Shown: one piece after another, positions 35,545 to 47,516 of the stretch
How the letters are laid out: each line of letters opens with the position of its first letter
Position numbering within the stretch: position 1 is the stretch's first letter
DNA from: Gnetum montanum
Taxonomy: Eukaryota; Streptophyta; Gnetopsida; Gnetales; Gnetaceae
Reading direction: 5' to 3'
Length of the DNA: 64,000 nucleotides
Assembly: GCA_015680685.1 (NCBI GenBank)
Contig: MNCI01023742.1
Location: 1,654,089 to 1,718,088, forward strand
Notes under the pieces: model-generated
Database searches by the model: none
Told to the model about the DNA's origin: nothing
What the model saw: only the letters and a program-made list of their open reading frames with translations
Position numbers and translations under genes: made by a program

Positions 35545-37017
35545 TCTAATTATTAATCAACATAATCGAACCACAAACTGAACCAAGCTAAAATATAAGA
35601 AATATATTAAAAAAATAAATAAACCTAGGAAGATTTTGGAGTAGTATCGTCTATAGGAAAGCTTCGAAGACCAACCTCTAGACAATGGAGAATTTGGTCT
35701 TTGATCATGTGGGCCCAATCCACTTCCCCAAGATTAGATGATCAGCAATTGACAAAACCTGAAATATTAATAAATGGATGAACGTCAACTAACAAGATTT
35801 GAAATTTCAACAAAGAAATGACCAACAATTAGTAGGATCCAATATTCTAATAGAATACATGGAATGCAATTTCAATAATAACATAAACAATGGTGAAATA
35901 GAAATGACAATTCGAGGGTAAAAAGGTCTTCATTACAAACAATTCTGTTACTTAAGATCAATGTTACATTTTCTTAAAACCCATACTCTAGCTAGCACTT
36001 TGCCACTAGATTTTGAATCCCATAGCAGTTACAAAGAGTTAAAAAGGACAACTATCCATGTATATATGTATAATAAATACTTCTAAAGCTTGAATCCACA
36101 AATGAAATTAGAGGTAACAATAAAATATATTAGTGGATAGATGATAATGATGACTAATAAAGTATCCAGTTTGTTATTTTGTAAGATATGAAATAGAAAA
36201 TGAATTTTTACCTAAGTTGACTGAGACCGTTAATTCAAAATGACTTGTGTTAACTAAAAATAAAATTTTACCTAAATCCAAAGAAATTGGATGTCCACTT
36301 TGAAATTTTTTAAATTTTCTAATATCCTATTTTCAAAAATTATGGTAAATAATAGTAATTGATCAAATGAATATGAATAACTTGATGATTTTAGTTACCT
36401 AATAGCCTTGGGCATAGTATGTTGTCATCACCTTATGCTTAAATACAAACTAAAGGATTTGAAAAGAGTTAATTATTAAGGAAAGTTTACCAAAACTAAT
36501 GTTGATCCTTTGGTGATTGCAAGTGATGCTAAAAGGGACACCTAAGGAAGAATTTCTTTGTCCAGGCATGGAAACGAAGGCAATAGAGAAACAACAGAGG
36601 ATATGCCCATGGACAAATAATAGCACATACAAGATAATGGCTCAAAAATTAGATGATTGCTAGATCCATGGGATCATGAAAAGAAATTTCAGTCCATCCT
36701 TCAAGAATTCTCTACATAAAAATAAAAAGAAGCATCAACATAACATTCAAGGTTGGAAGTTTGCCATTGCTAGCAGCAACAGGAAGAATCATCTTTAGTG
36801 GATTTTTTAAGAACTCTGTAAATTTTGTAATATTTAATGTTTGTCTAGTCTTTTTATATTTTTGTCATTTTTTAATACATCCACTCAAATAAAATTTTAT
36901 AATGTGGCACTCAAAGCTAGTTAGTAGTTAGCGTTAGTCAATAATCCCATCATTCCCAATTTTTTGTAAAGAAAGCTTGGTCCTATCTTGTTAACTCAAG
37001 GAAGAGTTTTTACTTAG
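35545..37017 (+). other. Rest of the group B internal region
   Basis: AT-rich, without coding signal. The last 150 bases match the region before the polypurine tract of other elements (TCAATAATCCCATCATTCCCAATTT-like block at about 36940). Confidence 0.5.
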
Positions 37018-37028
37018 GCATGGGGGTA

Positions 37029-37995
37029 TGATGAAGCATTAGTTGGCTAAGACATTGTAGATGATATATCACATCTATGATGTTGTAGATGCAAGATCAA
37101 AGCTGCGTTGATGGGTACATGTTAATGTAGCCTCGTCAACATGTATGCATCAACATGATCCCGTCAACGCACGTGTTGATGTGTATGTGTTAACGTAGTG
37201 TGTATTTTTGCCTATAAATATGCATGCTCCTACCATGTATTTGACATTCTTTGTCAATAGAGTAGATGAACCCTTATAGTTTTATTTCATAGTCTTAGAG
37301 AGTAGTCAGTGAGTGCCCGTAGCGTGGATTCAAGTTAGTTGTATGACATCTCATTTGAGTGGCAATGTACTTGGACATATTCCATGAATGGCAATAAGAT
37401 TGAGATTGATTATTATTCATTGCAACACTTTGACTTATATTAAATTTACTTTCCATGCAATTTTACTTTACATTTACATAGTTAATATTTACATTTCATG
37501 TACTTAGTTAATATTTACATTTCAATGCATGTTAATGAATTGGCAGAATGAGTGTGACCAGCTTTGAGTGTAAACATGCATTTGCTTGGTAATCCTAGTA
37601 ATGTTATTGCTTGGTTTATCCAGTAGCATAGTGCTTGGTAATCCTGGTAGTGGATAAGTGGGTTTAGGATGTGTACGACAAGCTAGGAATAGATACTCAT
37701 CACTCGTAGGCTAGTTTAGACTTTACTTTTTGTTGTTAATTAGATTAAATGATTAATTTCTATATTATCATTAGGAGTAGCATAACGCTAAAACAATGTC
37801 AATAATCATATGCCTCACTTTGGACTAGACCATATGTGACAAAGCTACCACTAGTCGAAGTGGGAAGATAGTGAACTGTGATCAATGCGTAACGATATAG
37901 ATGGACAATTAGTTCCATGCATGGAAGTCAACAAAATTGTGTATAAACACTTGTGATTCGTATGGTTCGATGTAGGGGGTACCCATTGCTCATCA
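37029..37995 (+). repeat. 3' LTR of group B (family III)
   Basis: 967 bases, homologous along its length to 28377-29325 and visibly diverged by substitutions and small indels, so the insertion is not recent. Ends CTCATCA before TSD CCTAT. Confidence 0.9.
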
Positions 37996-38389
37996 CCTAT
38001 TAATTAAGATTGCATGATGCCAAGCCCCTCCCCTGCAATGTATGAGAAAAATAATCTAAGTCATCATAAGACTTAAAAATTTGTAAGATCATGCTATGTA
38101 ATAAAGAAGAGATGAAGGGGATATTTTCAAAATGATGTTTGACACTATGAATGATCACCCCCATAAGCATTAATTTCTCTATTAATAACATGAGTGATCA
38201 GAATTATTGTAAACAAGGATAAAAAATTCCCAAAGTTGGAATTGAGAAGTAAGAGTTCAGAATAATTTCATGAGAAGGATTTGAGCATTTCCAAAGCAAG
38301 GATTTTCTATGTACTTCATTGAAAATTATCATTCAAAAGTTTTGTGAAATCCATTCATACTAGTCTTTGTCCATCTAATTTTGAGAAAA

Positions 38390-40570
38390 AGATGAATTCA
38401 GAGAAGAGGATTAATTATGATGTAGTTCTTATTGAAAAGGAAATTTTTGTCACAATGATTATAAGTCGTGTTTAGGGAAATCAGAAGTTGAAGTTTATAA
38501 TGACTTATAACTCAAATTTCCTAGAAGAAAAATTTGAACCCAAGGTATTCAACAAATTGAAGGCAATCAACTTGGATGGATATGCATACTTTCAACTTCT
38601 TGTGTCAGAATTGATTACTAATGAAGAAATGAACAAGATGTTCTAGACATATTCTAACGGTGTAATAGAAATCTTCTATGATGGTGAGTCTACTTGTTTA
38701 CCAATTTATAAAGAGATCATTTGCTTTATTGCTAATGATAATAACATCTATTTTCCATTCATGGATACTCATTCTCTTGATTGTGAGGCCCTAGTTTATA
38801 CATTTCAATCCAAATAAGCCCTAGTTGATTGTAAGTCCCAACCCTAGGTAAATATTGACTTGCTAGTGGAACCTATTTGTTCTAGGTGTAAAGTTTATAA
38901 TGCATGGATAGATTATATCACTCATCATATCATAGTCCATTGGAGTACCATCAAAATTCTATATTATATTCATTCTTTGGATCTAAAATGTAATTGGGCA
39001 AGAATCATAGTGCAAAATTTTTATCATGCACTTATAAAGGTGAAAGAGGAACAAAGTAGTAAATTTGGTTTTGGAAGCCTTCTCACATTATTAGCACAAA
39101 GATTTTGCAAAGGTGTTCATATTTAGTTACCTATATGTGTAGTCATCCTTGTTCTTTTAGAAGAAAGTGAGGTCACAAACCTGACTAGCATAAGTTAGAT
39201 GATGTGCAAAGAAATGGTAATTGTAACCATGAAGAAACAAATTGGTCAAGAATCTACTAGTACTAGCAGTAGGCTATCAACACAAAGATTGACCAAGTGA
39301 GCTATGACAGTTACTTCTGAAGATGAGGATGCTACAAAGAAGCTAAGGAATGTATTTAGTATATAGATATCTACATCAAGAAAAGAGAAGATTTTGAGTG
39401 AGGAATCCTTGCTTATTTCTCCTTATAATTACTCTGATACTGTGGGCATTAATTTGTACATAGGCATTTTAATTCTAGATGTGACTGCATTAGCCAGACA
39501 TAAAAAATTGATTAATATGACTAAAGCATCTTAGAGTCTCAGGGCCTATGTTGATGCAAGGACTACTAGTATTTACAAGTTGTTAGAAGCACAAAATTAT
39601 TTACCATACATATGAATTTATTATTTGAATGAATGGAATAGGAATAAGAAATTTGAGAACAATTAATTGAAGACTAGAGTAAGGATATAGATGCTGCAAT
39701 ATTGGTTGGACATTTGGCAACAAAATATATTGAATAATCATAAAATTGTGAGAGCTACACTCTATACTTATGTTGAATTAATGATCATTATGTAGCATTC
39801 AAGAATGTTGTAGACAACAAAGATGCTTAGATTTTTGTAGTTGTCAATAATTTGTCATTAATAGAGAAGGTGAAAGAAGAATGGGAAACTATTCTAAAAA
39901 CTCAGATTAGTAAATATGAAAAGATTAAATTAGATTTTTAGAAGTTTTCTTAGATAGTGATAGAATACAAAGTGTATATTAAGCCTAAATTGCAATTACT
40001 GGATCAAGGAACGAGCTAGATACCTCTAACTACATAGAAGATGGAAAAATAAACTATGAAGATTAAAGAACAACACTTACAAGAGAAAGAAGAATTAAAG
40101 GAAAAAACTTGTAAGTTGAAGCAAGAAGTTAAAGAGCTTTGCATAACAAATTAAGATGTAGTATTAGAACATGAGATACTTCAAGTTAATATTCAAGAAA
40201 CAAATCAAAGAATGCATGTTGCAAATTCCATGACAAACTCATACAAACAATAGTTAAGCTATAAGATAGAAGAACTAAAAGCTTGTTAGTAAAACCTAGA
40301 GGGGCTAGGAAGAGAGATAGAAGCACTCAAAATTTTGATAAAATAGCAACAATAAGGATCTTCATCCTTGGATCCCTCTCATGATGTATCTAAAGCAAAA
40401 GTGTATCCTTCTTCTTTTGTTATTGAATTGATATCTGATCCCACTGCTATTCTTCTTGTTGATCCCAAAGTATCACTTCTGATTAAAGAACTTCTATTTA
40501 TCTTTGAATCATCTCTTATCATAGAAATAAAGTCCATTCTATCCATCCCACAAATTGGTACTCCATAATA
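38390..40570 (+). pseudogene. Decayed accessory ORF of group D: plant-transposon-like domain plus coiled coil
   Basis: A nearly continuous frame, broken by about 15 TAG/TAA and a few TGA, gives LEEKFEPKVFNKLKAINLDG, LVEPICSRCKVYNAWIDYI, WSTIKILYYIHSLDLKCNW, NFYHALIKVKEE and FGSLLTLLAQRFCKGV. This order (a Trp/Tyr-rich segment, then the 'Ile-x-x-x-hydrophobic...Phe-Gly-x-Leu' end) recalls the putative plant transposon protein domain. A charged coiled coil (KIKEQHLQEKEELKEKT) follows near 40060-40330 and a Ser/Pro-rich tail (SSLDPSHDVSK) near 40365. The same combination is found at 183-2430 in an unrelated LTR family. Function unknown. Confidence 0.5.
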
Positions 40571-40808
40571 TGCATTTTTTAATTTTAAAATTAACGAAGC
40601 AAGTGGTTCCTATGTCCAATATGTGCTATGTGTTTGTTACTTGTAGGAATTTGTGAGTGAAGTGGAGTAATTTTATTAATTCTTAAAAAAATATAATGCT
40701 TTATGAATGACCACCATGAAGTGTTGTACGAATTGTAATTACCAATAACACTCATTAACTACATTAGAAATAACAAATAATGTTATGAAACTAATGCTTG
40801 AAGGGGAG

Positions 40809-41769
40809 TGTTAAAGTATAATCGTAATAGAATGTACAATCATCAGTTTCATAATAATCCAAGGATGTTTGTAATCTTTTTTAAACAAGTCATACCAAAA
40901 GGATGTGACATATTGTGTAAACCATTACAACCATACCCATGGAACATTAGCAACCAAGATTAGGTTATGAAGGAGATGAAGTAGAGAAAAAGAAGAATAA
41001 GTGATAAGGAGTATATAATAAGAAAAGAAGATAGTATGGGCAAAAAAAAAAAAAAAAATGAACCATAATAGCATATACTAGATGAAGCATTGCATAGAAA
41101 AGGATAAAAATAAGAACAATGAGAAATGCAAGTCATGTATCCTAAGTAAGAGATGTAGTTAGTAGTAAGAAGTAAAGAAGAACAAGAGGAGTCATTACGA
41201 TTGATAGATTCATAATGACAATATAAGAACCAAAAGATTAATAAATAATTTTTAAGAGAAAGAAAGGAAGAAGAATCTAGTTTCCTAAATAGGACAAGAA
41301 GATCCAAAAGTAAGCCATTTATAATTTGGTTCAAGTTATTAAAGAGAAAGAGAAGACCACTTGGAAGATTATGATGGAATCATAGAAGATGAATATGAAA
41401 AAGGGACAAACTATGATTGAGGTAGTAGTCTATAATTGGTCAAGTTGTGGATTACTAAGGAACTTAGGAAGGCACAACTCATGTAAGAATGACCAACTAG
41501 GAAACTTTTCATCAAACCTATCAAAAGAAATAGGCAAAGGTAAGCATTGTAAGGAAGTAGCCATGAAGAATAAGAAAGACATGTTATGAAGAAGAGATTC
41601 GTAACAAAATCAAAAGACATCAAGAATGACTAAAAAATGTAAACAATAATATTATGAGAAATATATTGATGGATTATTTAAAAGCAAGTTACATATTAAG
41701 TTTTCTGATAACTCAAATATTCCTAATATAATTAAAGTTGTCCTAGAGATAAACACACAAAATCTAACA
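40809..41769 (+). repeat. 3' LTR of group D
   Basis: 961 bases, preceded by the purine tract GAAGGGGAG (40800-40808), starting TGTTAAAG and ending TCTAACA before TSD TGTGT. Contains an 18-base A run at about 41044-41059. Confidence 0.85.
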
Positions 41770-41956
41770 TGTGTTAGCAAAGTACTCTACATTTTATTAG
41801 TAGTTGTATTTTTACCAATTTAAGTCAAAACAAGATCTTGCAAAGATAGATTTTGGCATAATAAAATGCTAATTTGTGGCATTTCAAACTCTATTCCAAA
41901 TATGGATAATAGGAGGATAGACAAATGCAAAAAATTTTAATTACTACCTTTATTTG

Positions 41957-42822
41957 TGATGAGCGACGAGTACCCCTATGCTCAACCATATGAATTACTA
42001 AGTGTTCATGTGTGATTCGATTTTCGTGGACTCTTTGTCTTTTGATACACTAGTCTCTAGGAAGTAAACTTGTCCTAACAGTCATTCATTGTCTTCCCAA
42101 TTATACTTGTGATATGCAAAGGTATGGTTAAGTTTAATCGAGGCATATGATTTTTATTATTTTTATGTTTTATGTTTTGGGTGCTTAAAACAGAGGATGG
42201 AAGGAATGAAGTAATTCAATTGCTAATATAATTTAACTACACCTAACTAATCCTAACAGAAGCATTCATTCCCACTTACTGTACACATCTTGAACACATT
42301 TAGTGCTACTGCGTTACCAAATGTTAAGTGTTACTGGGATTACCAAGCGCTAAGCGTATGCTTGAAGTGGTCATACTTATTTACTTAATTAATCACTACT
42401 TAATCTAGCTTAGTTTAGCCTAATTAATTATTTAATTACTTAAAGCATTAAAGGAAATTACATAAAACATTAAATGCATAAATATAATTAATCTATTTCC
42501 AAGTGCTACAAGGTTTATCAAAAAGCTCATCTTTATTGTTGCACATACTACTGTGCTTAGGGATAATAATGCTTGAATAAAGATCCATATACTCTTGACT
42601 TTTACTGCGGGCACTTAGAAAAATATTCTAACTTCTAAGTGACCAAACTGCAAGAGCTCCACTACAACTATGACAAGACATGCCATAAACACCGTGGATG
42701 AGTGCATATTTATAGGCGAAAATAGACACCACATTGACGAGGCCAGATCAACACATCAAATCATGCATCAATGAGGCTTAGTCGATGGAGCCTAGTCAAT
42801 GCAACCAATCCATGATTCATCA
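41957..42822 (-). mobile_element. Solo LTR on the minus strand; TSD ATTTG
   Basis: Read on the minus strand it starts TGATGAATCATGG and ends CGCTCATCA, flanked by perfect ATTTG at 41952-41956 and 42823-42827. It carries the TATA box GCCTATAAATATGC (about 42700) and the conserved U5 block ending ATTCATATGGTTGAGCATAG. U3 is family III-like (TTGATG/CATCAA words). No internal sequence remains. Confidence 0.95.
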
Positions 42823-42827
42823 ATTTG

Positions 42828-45800
42828 CATTCTTATAGAAACAACATTTATTAATTATCATCCATTGTTACTTAAACAAATTAAGTAAAAAACATGAACT
42901 TTACCCATTTGATCCCCTTTTTTTTTGAAAGAATAGCTTCTTTATCTACTTGGCCGATGCATAAATTATTATAAACCTCTAGCACTTTGTAAAAATGTTT
43001 GTTTTTCAATAACCAATCTTGATTGTCTTGAGATTTCATTTAATGATTTCTCATCCATGCACATACTTTTTTAGTCCTACTCATGTCGCAAAATAACCAA
43101 TAATATGTAATCCTTGTAGAAAATTTTCTTTATGGTTTAAATATTTCTCCTTTACTACTTTAACCCATATGACATTTCATTCAGTATTCTCCAAGCCAAT
43201 GTTTCTAAAAGAGTCATATTCAAATAATGTAATTTTAAAACTTTAAATCTACCACATTCTTATGGATGAAAAAAATTGTATCTTGATCCAATACATGATT
43301 TCCGTTAGACCCAAGCATAAAGTCATCCAATTGTAGTATCTTCAAAATATACTTATTGGAATTAGATTGGGTGAGGTTGTTGGAACTCAAAACTTTTATT
43401 TAACAATGTTTACTATGTTTAACTTGAAGTTGAGATGTACCAATATTATTCACTAGAATTGAATCTATAACTTGAAGTTTTTAAATCAAGAGTCTTAACA
43501 CTACCCTAACACCTCATTATTTTAAAAATAATTATCATTACATAGATATAATAATGTATTATTCATAATTTAAACTTGTCATAGCTATAATAATTGTTAT
43601 AAGTAAGATATTGTCATATGTGCAAAGTGGGTAGTAAAGTGCTTAACTATTATAGATCCTTGATTCTTTTTTGTAAGTGCGTCCAAATGGATAAGCCTAG
43701 AAGTAGTGATTATAGAAAAAATATTCATTTTTTAAAATAGGATTTTTCTTAAAGTTATAAGACTCTACTACCATAAAAAACATTTGGAAGGCTTGGCATT
43801 TTATTAATGATTCTTGAAACTTTAACAATTTTACAATTCGTTCTTTAGTGCTTAATAAGTTATCTTCTTAGTGGCTTTTCATTAATAATGAACCATGTAC
43901 TATTAAGCATTCACATCATTGTAGTACATGCTATTAGCTTGGGATTACTTATCTCTCATCTTTTTGTAGGTATAATTAGTGGATTACTTAGTGCCATATT
44001 CTCTATGACATTAATACCTCTAAAAAGTTTATTTTTTTGAACTTTTACATTCTTTGGATAAAAATTTAATTATTCAAGACTCAAATAATGATCTCCTAAT
44101 TTTTCATTAGTTTTTGTCAACTTTTGGCATAGTGCCTAATTTTGTCGTTATTGTCATTTTCATGTTTCAAGTTCAAAAGCTTAGAAATCAAAGTTGTGCA
44201 CTAGGATTCAAAAGGTTAGAAATCAACTAGTTAAATTGATAGGTTGATAGTATCCAAGATAAAAATTTCATTATTAAGTGTGCTTGTCCTATTAGAATGA
44301 GAATTGGATACAATTAAGTTCTATTCATAAAAGTAAAATATATGGAAAAAATTACAATGAGAAGGGGATAAAATTCACATGAAGAAGGGGCCAATCCTCT
44401 TTCCCTTAGTAGAAATAGAGGTTAAAAGCCTTCAAATCAAGTAAGAGTGTAGAGACAAGTAAGGAAGAGTGAGTGAGTGTTGAGTGAGTAGTCATGAGTG
44501 TTGTAATTTTGTTCTTTCTCATCTCTTTAGTCTTAATCCATATGAAGATTTTCTTCATTGTAACATTGAAGTTGCTTAAGAAGTTTGGCAATTTCATTAA
44601 TAAATTTTTAAAACTTCCTAAGTAATTTCAAACCTATAGCCCTCATTTCATGATTAATGAAACATTCAAGCTTCTCTCACATTAAAACACACATCATATT
44701 AATTTCAAATTGAAAATTTTTCATAATTCTTCACAAATCCTCTCACAATCATCTCACAATTCCATAATTCACAATCCGGACATTAATCCTAAATCTTACA
44801 TCTCATAATTTGACAAAGATAATCAAAGTTTTTAAAGGAAGATGAAGAAGATTGATCACATTTGATCTTATTGCATTTTATTTTAAGTCATATTTTGATG
44901 CATTGATCATGATTTGATTCATTTTCATTATATTCATGAAGATTTCAATCAATGCAATTTAAATCTTAGACATTATGAAGATTAAAATTTCATTTTATAA
45001 TTCATTTAGTAAGAAATTCATTTCAAGAATTTCAATTATCATTTCATGGTGAAGATCAAGTTTCTCCACATTTTCTATTCATTTTTCTCAAATATGATTT
45101 AAATCATTCATTCTCTATTAGATTTGTGTTCTACATTCAAAGATGTATAGATTCATTACAAATAAAGATAAAAATGGATCTAAATTCATTAGGATTGGGC
45201 AAATTAAAAAATTAGTTTCTACACTTATCAATTTGCATTAATTTTTGGCTACTAACCATAATATATTTAAAATCAACCCTAGGCATATCGATTTTCTTAG
45301 TCTTTGGATGATGTGAATTGATAAAGAATAATGACATTGGTATCTATCAATTGCACAACAATGATCAAAGCAATTAGGATCAATATTATATCGATCTTGA
45401 TTAATATAAGTAGCATCATTTAATATGTTCAAATTTAAAGGATTTTAAGCATTGTGCATGGGATGATATTAATCTAGGTCTAGTGATATTTAGAATGTAA
45501 TAATTTGGTGTAGAAACGCCTCTTCCGATTCTTTTGTGCTTGTCCTACAAGTTTTTTTTGTAGGTTTCAGGCTTGAAGAAGGCCTAAACAAGTGTGTCTT
45601 GTTTTTGTGTGTCTTCTTATGTTAATTTTTATTGACGATGACTCCTAGATGTTTTGGTATGTTTTGGGGTGTTTTAAACTCATTTTTATGATTCTAGAAA
45701 ATTTCACGATCTATGGGGACTTGTTTGGAGGTGTTTGAAGATTTTAGACATCAAAATAGGCATTTTTGTGTTTGGGTCTTGTAGGTGGAACATCCCAGTT

Positions 45801-46536
45801 GAGACATTTCAATTGTGCAAATGACATCTTTGGTGGGACATCCCATCAAAATTTGGGGCATCTCAGGACCAGATGTGATGTTCCAAAAAAATAATGGACA
45901 TCCCAACCCAGAGTTGGGTTTTCACAAGAGACATCCCAACAAGCTAGAGACAACTTAGATGGACAAGGAAACTTGCGAAAATAGCCATCCCCATTTAAGA
46001 AATGGCTAGAACGTGATTAAAAAAGATTAAAATAGCTAGGGAGAATGTGAGAGGACTTGGTAAACATTTGGAAAACCTCAAGATGAGTTGAGGAAAGGTT
46101 TTTATGATTCTTGTCTCTTAGTTTCACATAGATATTAATGTATTCATCATTGTTAATAAAGAACAAGGAAGAGAAAATGCTCTTGAGAGTGGAGAGCTAA
46201 GTAAGAGAGACTGGGTGAGCACATTGGGTGAGTGCAATTGGTGATTGTAGCTCCAAGATTAGCTTGTGGTGTGTTAGTCTATGTGTTCTATTGTCTTTTA
46301 TCTGACTTGTGAGTTGAGATCTCAATCTTGGGTTGTGAGAGTGATTTTTATTAGTTGTGTCTTGCATTGAGAATAACCATTGTGTGGTTGTAGAGCCTCA
46401 TGCTTTGCAATATCATTTGAATGTGATAGGTTTTGGATGCTTATGGGTTGTGTGAACCCTATTGTAATCTTCCAATAAATTAATTAAAGATAGCTAGTTT
46501 TCTTGTGTTCTAGTATAAATTTTTATCTTTACATAA
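42828..46536. other. AT-rich intergenic sequence with possible LTR-like remnants
   Basis: No coding motif recognised. A SINE-like head lies near 43455-43511. At about 45785-45960 the words GACATCCCA, GGGACATCCCA and GACATCTTT recur about eight times, recalling the GACATC repeats near 4530-4760. The following 46140-46530 has LTR-like features (AATAAA, tail rich in TTGTG), but no partner copy is present. Confidence 0.4.
43455..43511 (-). repeat. SINE-like A and B box copy
   Basis: Minus strand reads TGTTAGGGTAGTGTTAAGA (A-box-like), then AGATTCAATTCT (B-box-like) about 30 bases on. Same family as the copy at 60333. Confidence 0.45.
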
Positions 46537-47379
46537 TGATGAGTCATGATATTGGGGGCATGATATCGCGACCGTGATATCAGGTCCGCGATATCAGATC
46601 CTGCCAAGCGATATTGGACATCTGATATCAGGACCTATCTCGTTGCCTATAAATAAGAGACGGGCGCACTTGGTTTGGTAGTTAGTTCTTAGTCCCTTAT
46701 GTAAACTCTTACAGTTTCTCCCTCTCAGAGTTAGAATTATTTTTGTGTGCCTGCAGTAGGAGTCATAAAGTGAACAGATCTTTATTCGAGCATTGTGTAC
46801 CTGAGCACACCTTGTGTTCGGAAATAAAGATGAACTTTGTGATAAACCTTGCAGCATTCAGAATAGTTATCTCTCACCCTTAATGTTATTTACAATTTTT
46901 TAATGCTTTCATTAGTTAAGTAATGTTGCTTTTATTGATTCATTAATTTTCACAAGTAAGCACACTCAGTATGACCACTTCGAGCATGCGTGGAACACTT
47001 GGTAACCTAGTAACGATTAGCGTTTGGTAATCCCAGTAGTGTTGCACTGGTTTAGGATGTGTATGGACAGTGGGAACGGATGCTGGTGTTAGGACTAGTT
47101 AGGACCTAGGTGATTAGTTAATTTAAATTAGTTATTCAATCAATTCACTTCTTCCCTCTTATCACCAGGACATAAAACATAAAAAGCATAAAAATTATAT
47201 ACCTCAAGTTTAGTTAACCATACAATTGTTCCATATGAGTAAGCTTGGGAAGAAAACGATCATCTAACCCATCCTTTTTCTATGAAGGAACATAAGCACT
47301 TAGTCCTTGGAGTTCAACCAGATCACACATAATGCTTGTATTCATATGGTTGAGCGTAGGGGTACCTCATCGCTGATCA
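46537..47379 (+). repeat. 5' LTR of group C (family IV)
   Basis: Starts TGATGAGTCATGATATTGG and ends GCTGATCA (relatives have GCTCATCA). U3 has four GATATC and two GATATT words in about 90 bases. TATA box CCTATAAATA is at 46646-46655 and AATAAA at 46823-46828. Confidence 0.9.
46550..46633. promoter_or_regulatory. GATATC cluster upstream of the LTR TATA box
   Basis: TGATATCGC, TGATATCAG, CGATATCAG and TGATATCAG alternate with GATATT at about 15-25-base spacing, ending about 15 bases before the TATA box. Comparable clusters lie in the LTRs at 2697, 34701, 55615, 60513 and 61701. A binding-site role is inference. Confidence 0.5.
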
Positions 47380-47380
47380 T

Positions 47381-47398
47381 TGGTGCCGTTTTTGAGGA
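47381..47398 (+). promoter_or_regulatory. Primer-binding site of group C (tRNA-Asp-like)
   Basis: TGGTGCCGTTTTTGAGGA, one base after the LTR. Partial match to the complement of the tRNA-Asp 3' end. Confidence 0.65.
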
Positions 47399-47516
47399 CT
47401 TTGTTGTTTATGCGCTAAGTAGAACTTAGGAATCTTCTCATCATTGGAATGAACCCTAGGGGTAGTTATTTTAAAATCATCAAAAGAGAAGAGTATTGCA
47501 CATTGAAGAATTAATC

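Larger units (their letters stand above)
28377..37995 (+). mobile_element. Complete gag-only Gypsy-like element (group B); TSD CCTAT
   Basis: LTRs at 28377-29325 and 37029-37995 start TGATGAAGCA and end CTCATCA. They are flanked by CCTAT at 28372-28376 and 37996-38000. Internal sequence has a tRNA-Asp-like primer site, a decayed gag and a long 3' untranslated region, with the polypurine tract GCATGGGGGTA at 37018-37028. Protease, RT, RNase H and integrase are absent. The region after gag (about 31830-33300) aligns with the post-integrase region of the element at 46537. The element is therefore non-autonomous, built like a terminal-repeat gag element. A family II solo LTR sits inside it. Confidence 0.9.
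24394..41769 (+). mobile_element. Long LTR element (group D) with other elements nested inside; TSD TGTGT
   Basis: The 5' LTR (24394-27761) starts TGTTAGAATATAAC and the 3' LTR (40809-41769) starts TGTTAAAGTATAATC. They are similar along their length, and the element is flanked by TGTGT at 24389-24393 and 41770-41774. After removal of the solo LTR at 25035-27450, the 5' LTR is about 0.95 kb, like the 3' one. A primer-binding site resembling initiator tRNA-Met (TGGTATTAGAG) follows at 27762, and a GAAGGGGAG polypurine tract precedes 40809. The native internal sequence (27762-28376 plus 38001-40808) has no recognisable protease, RT or integrase. It carries a gag-like remnant and the accessory ORF, which suggests a non-autonomous element. 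Confidence 0.85.

Noticed and set aside
38000-38191. A minus-strand copia gag-like ORF.
   Set aside because: No conserved motif, and it lies in native group D sequence read on the opposite strand.
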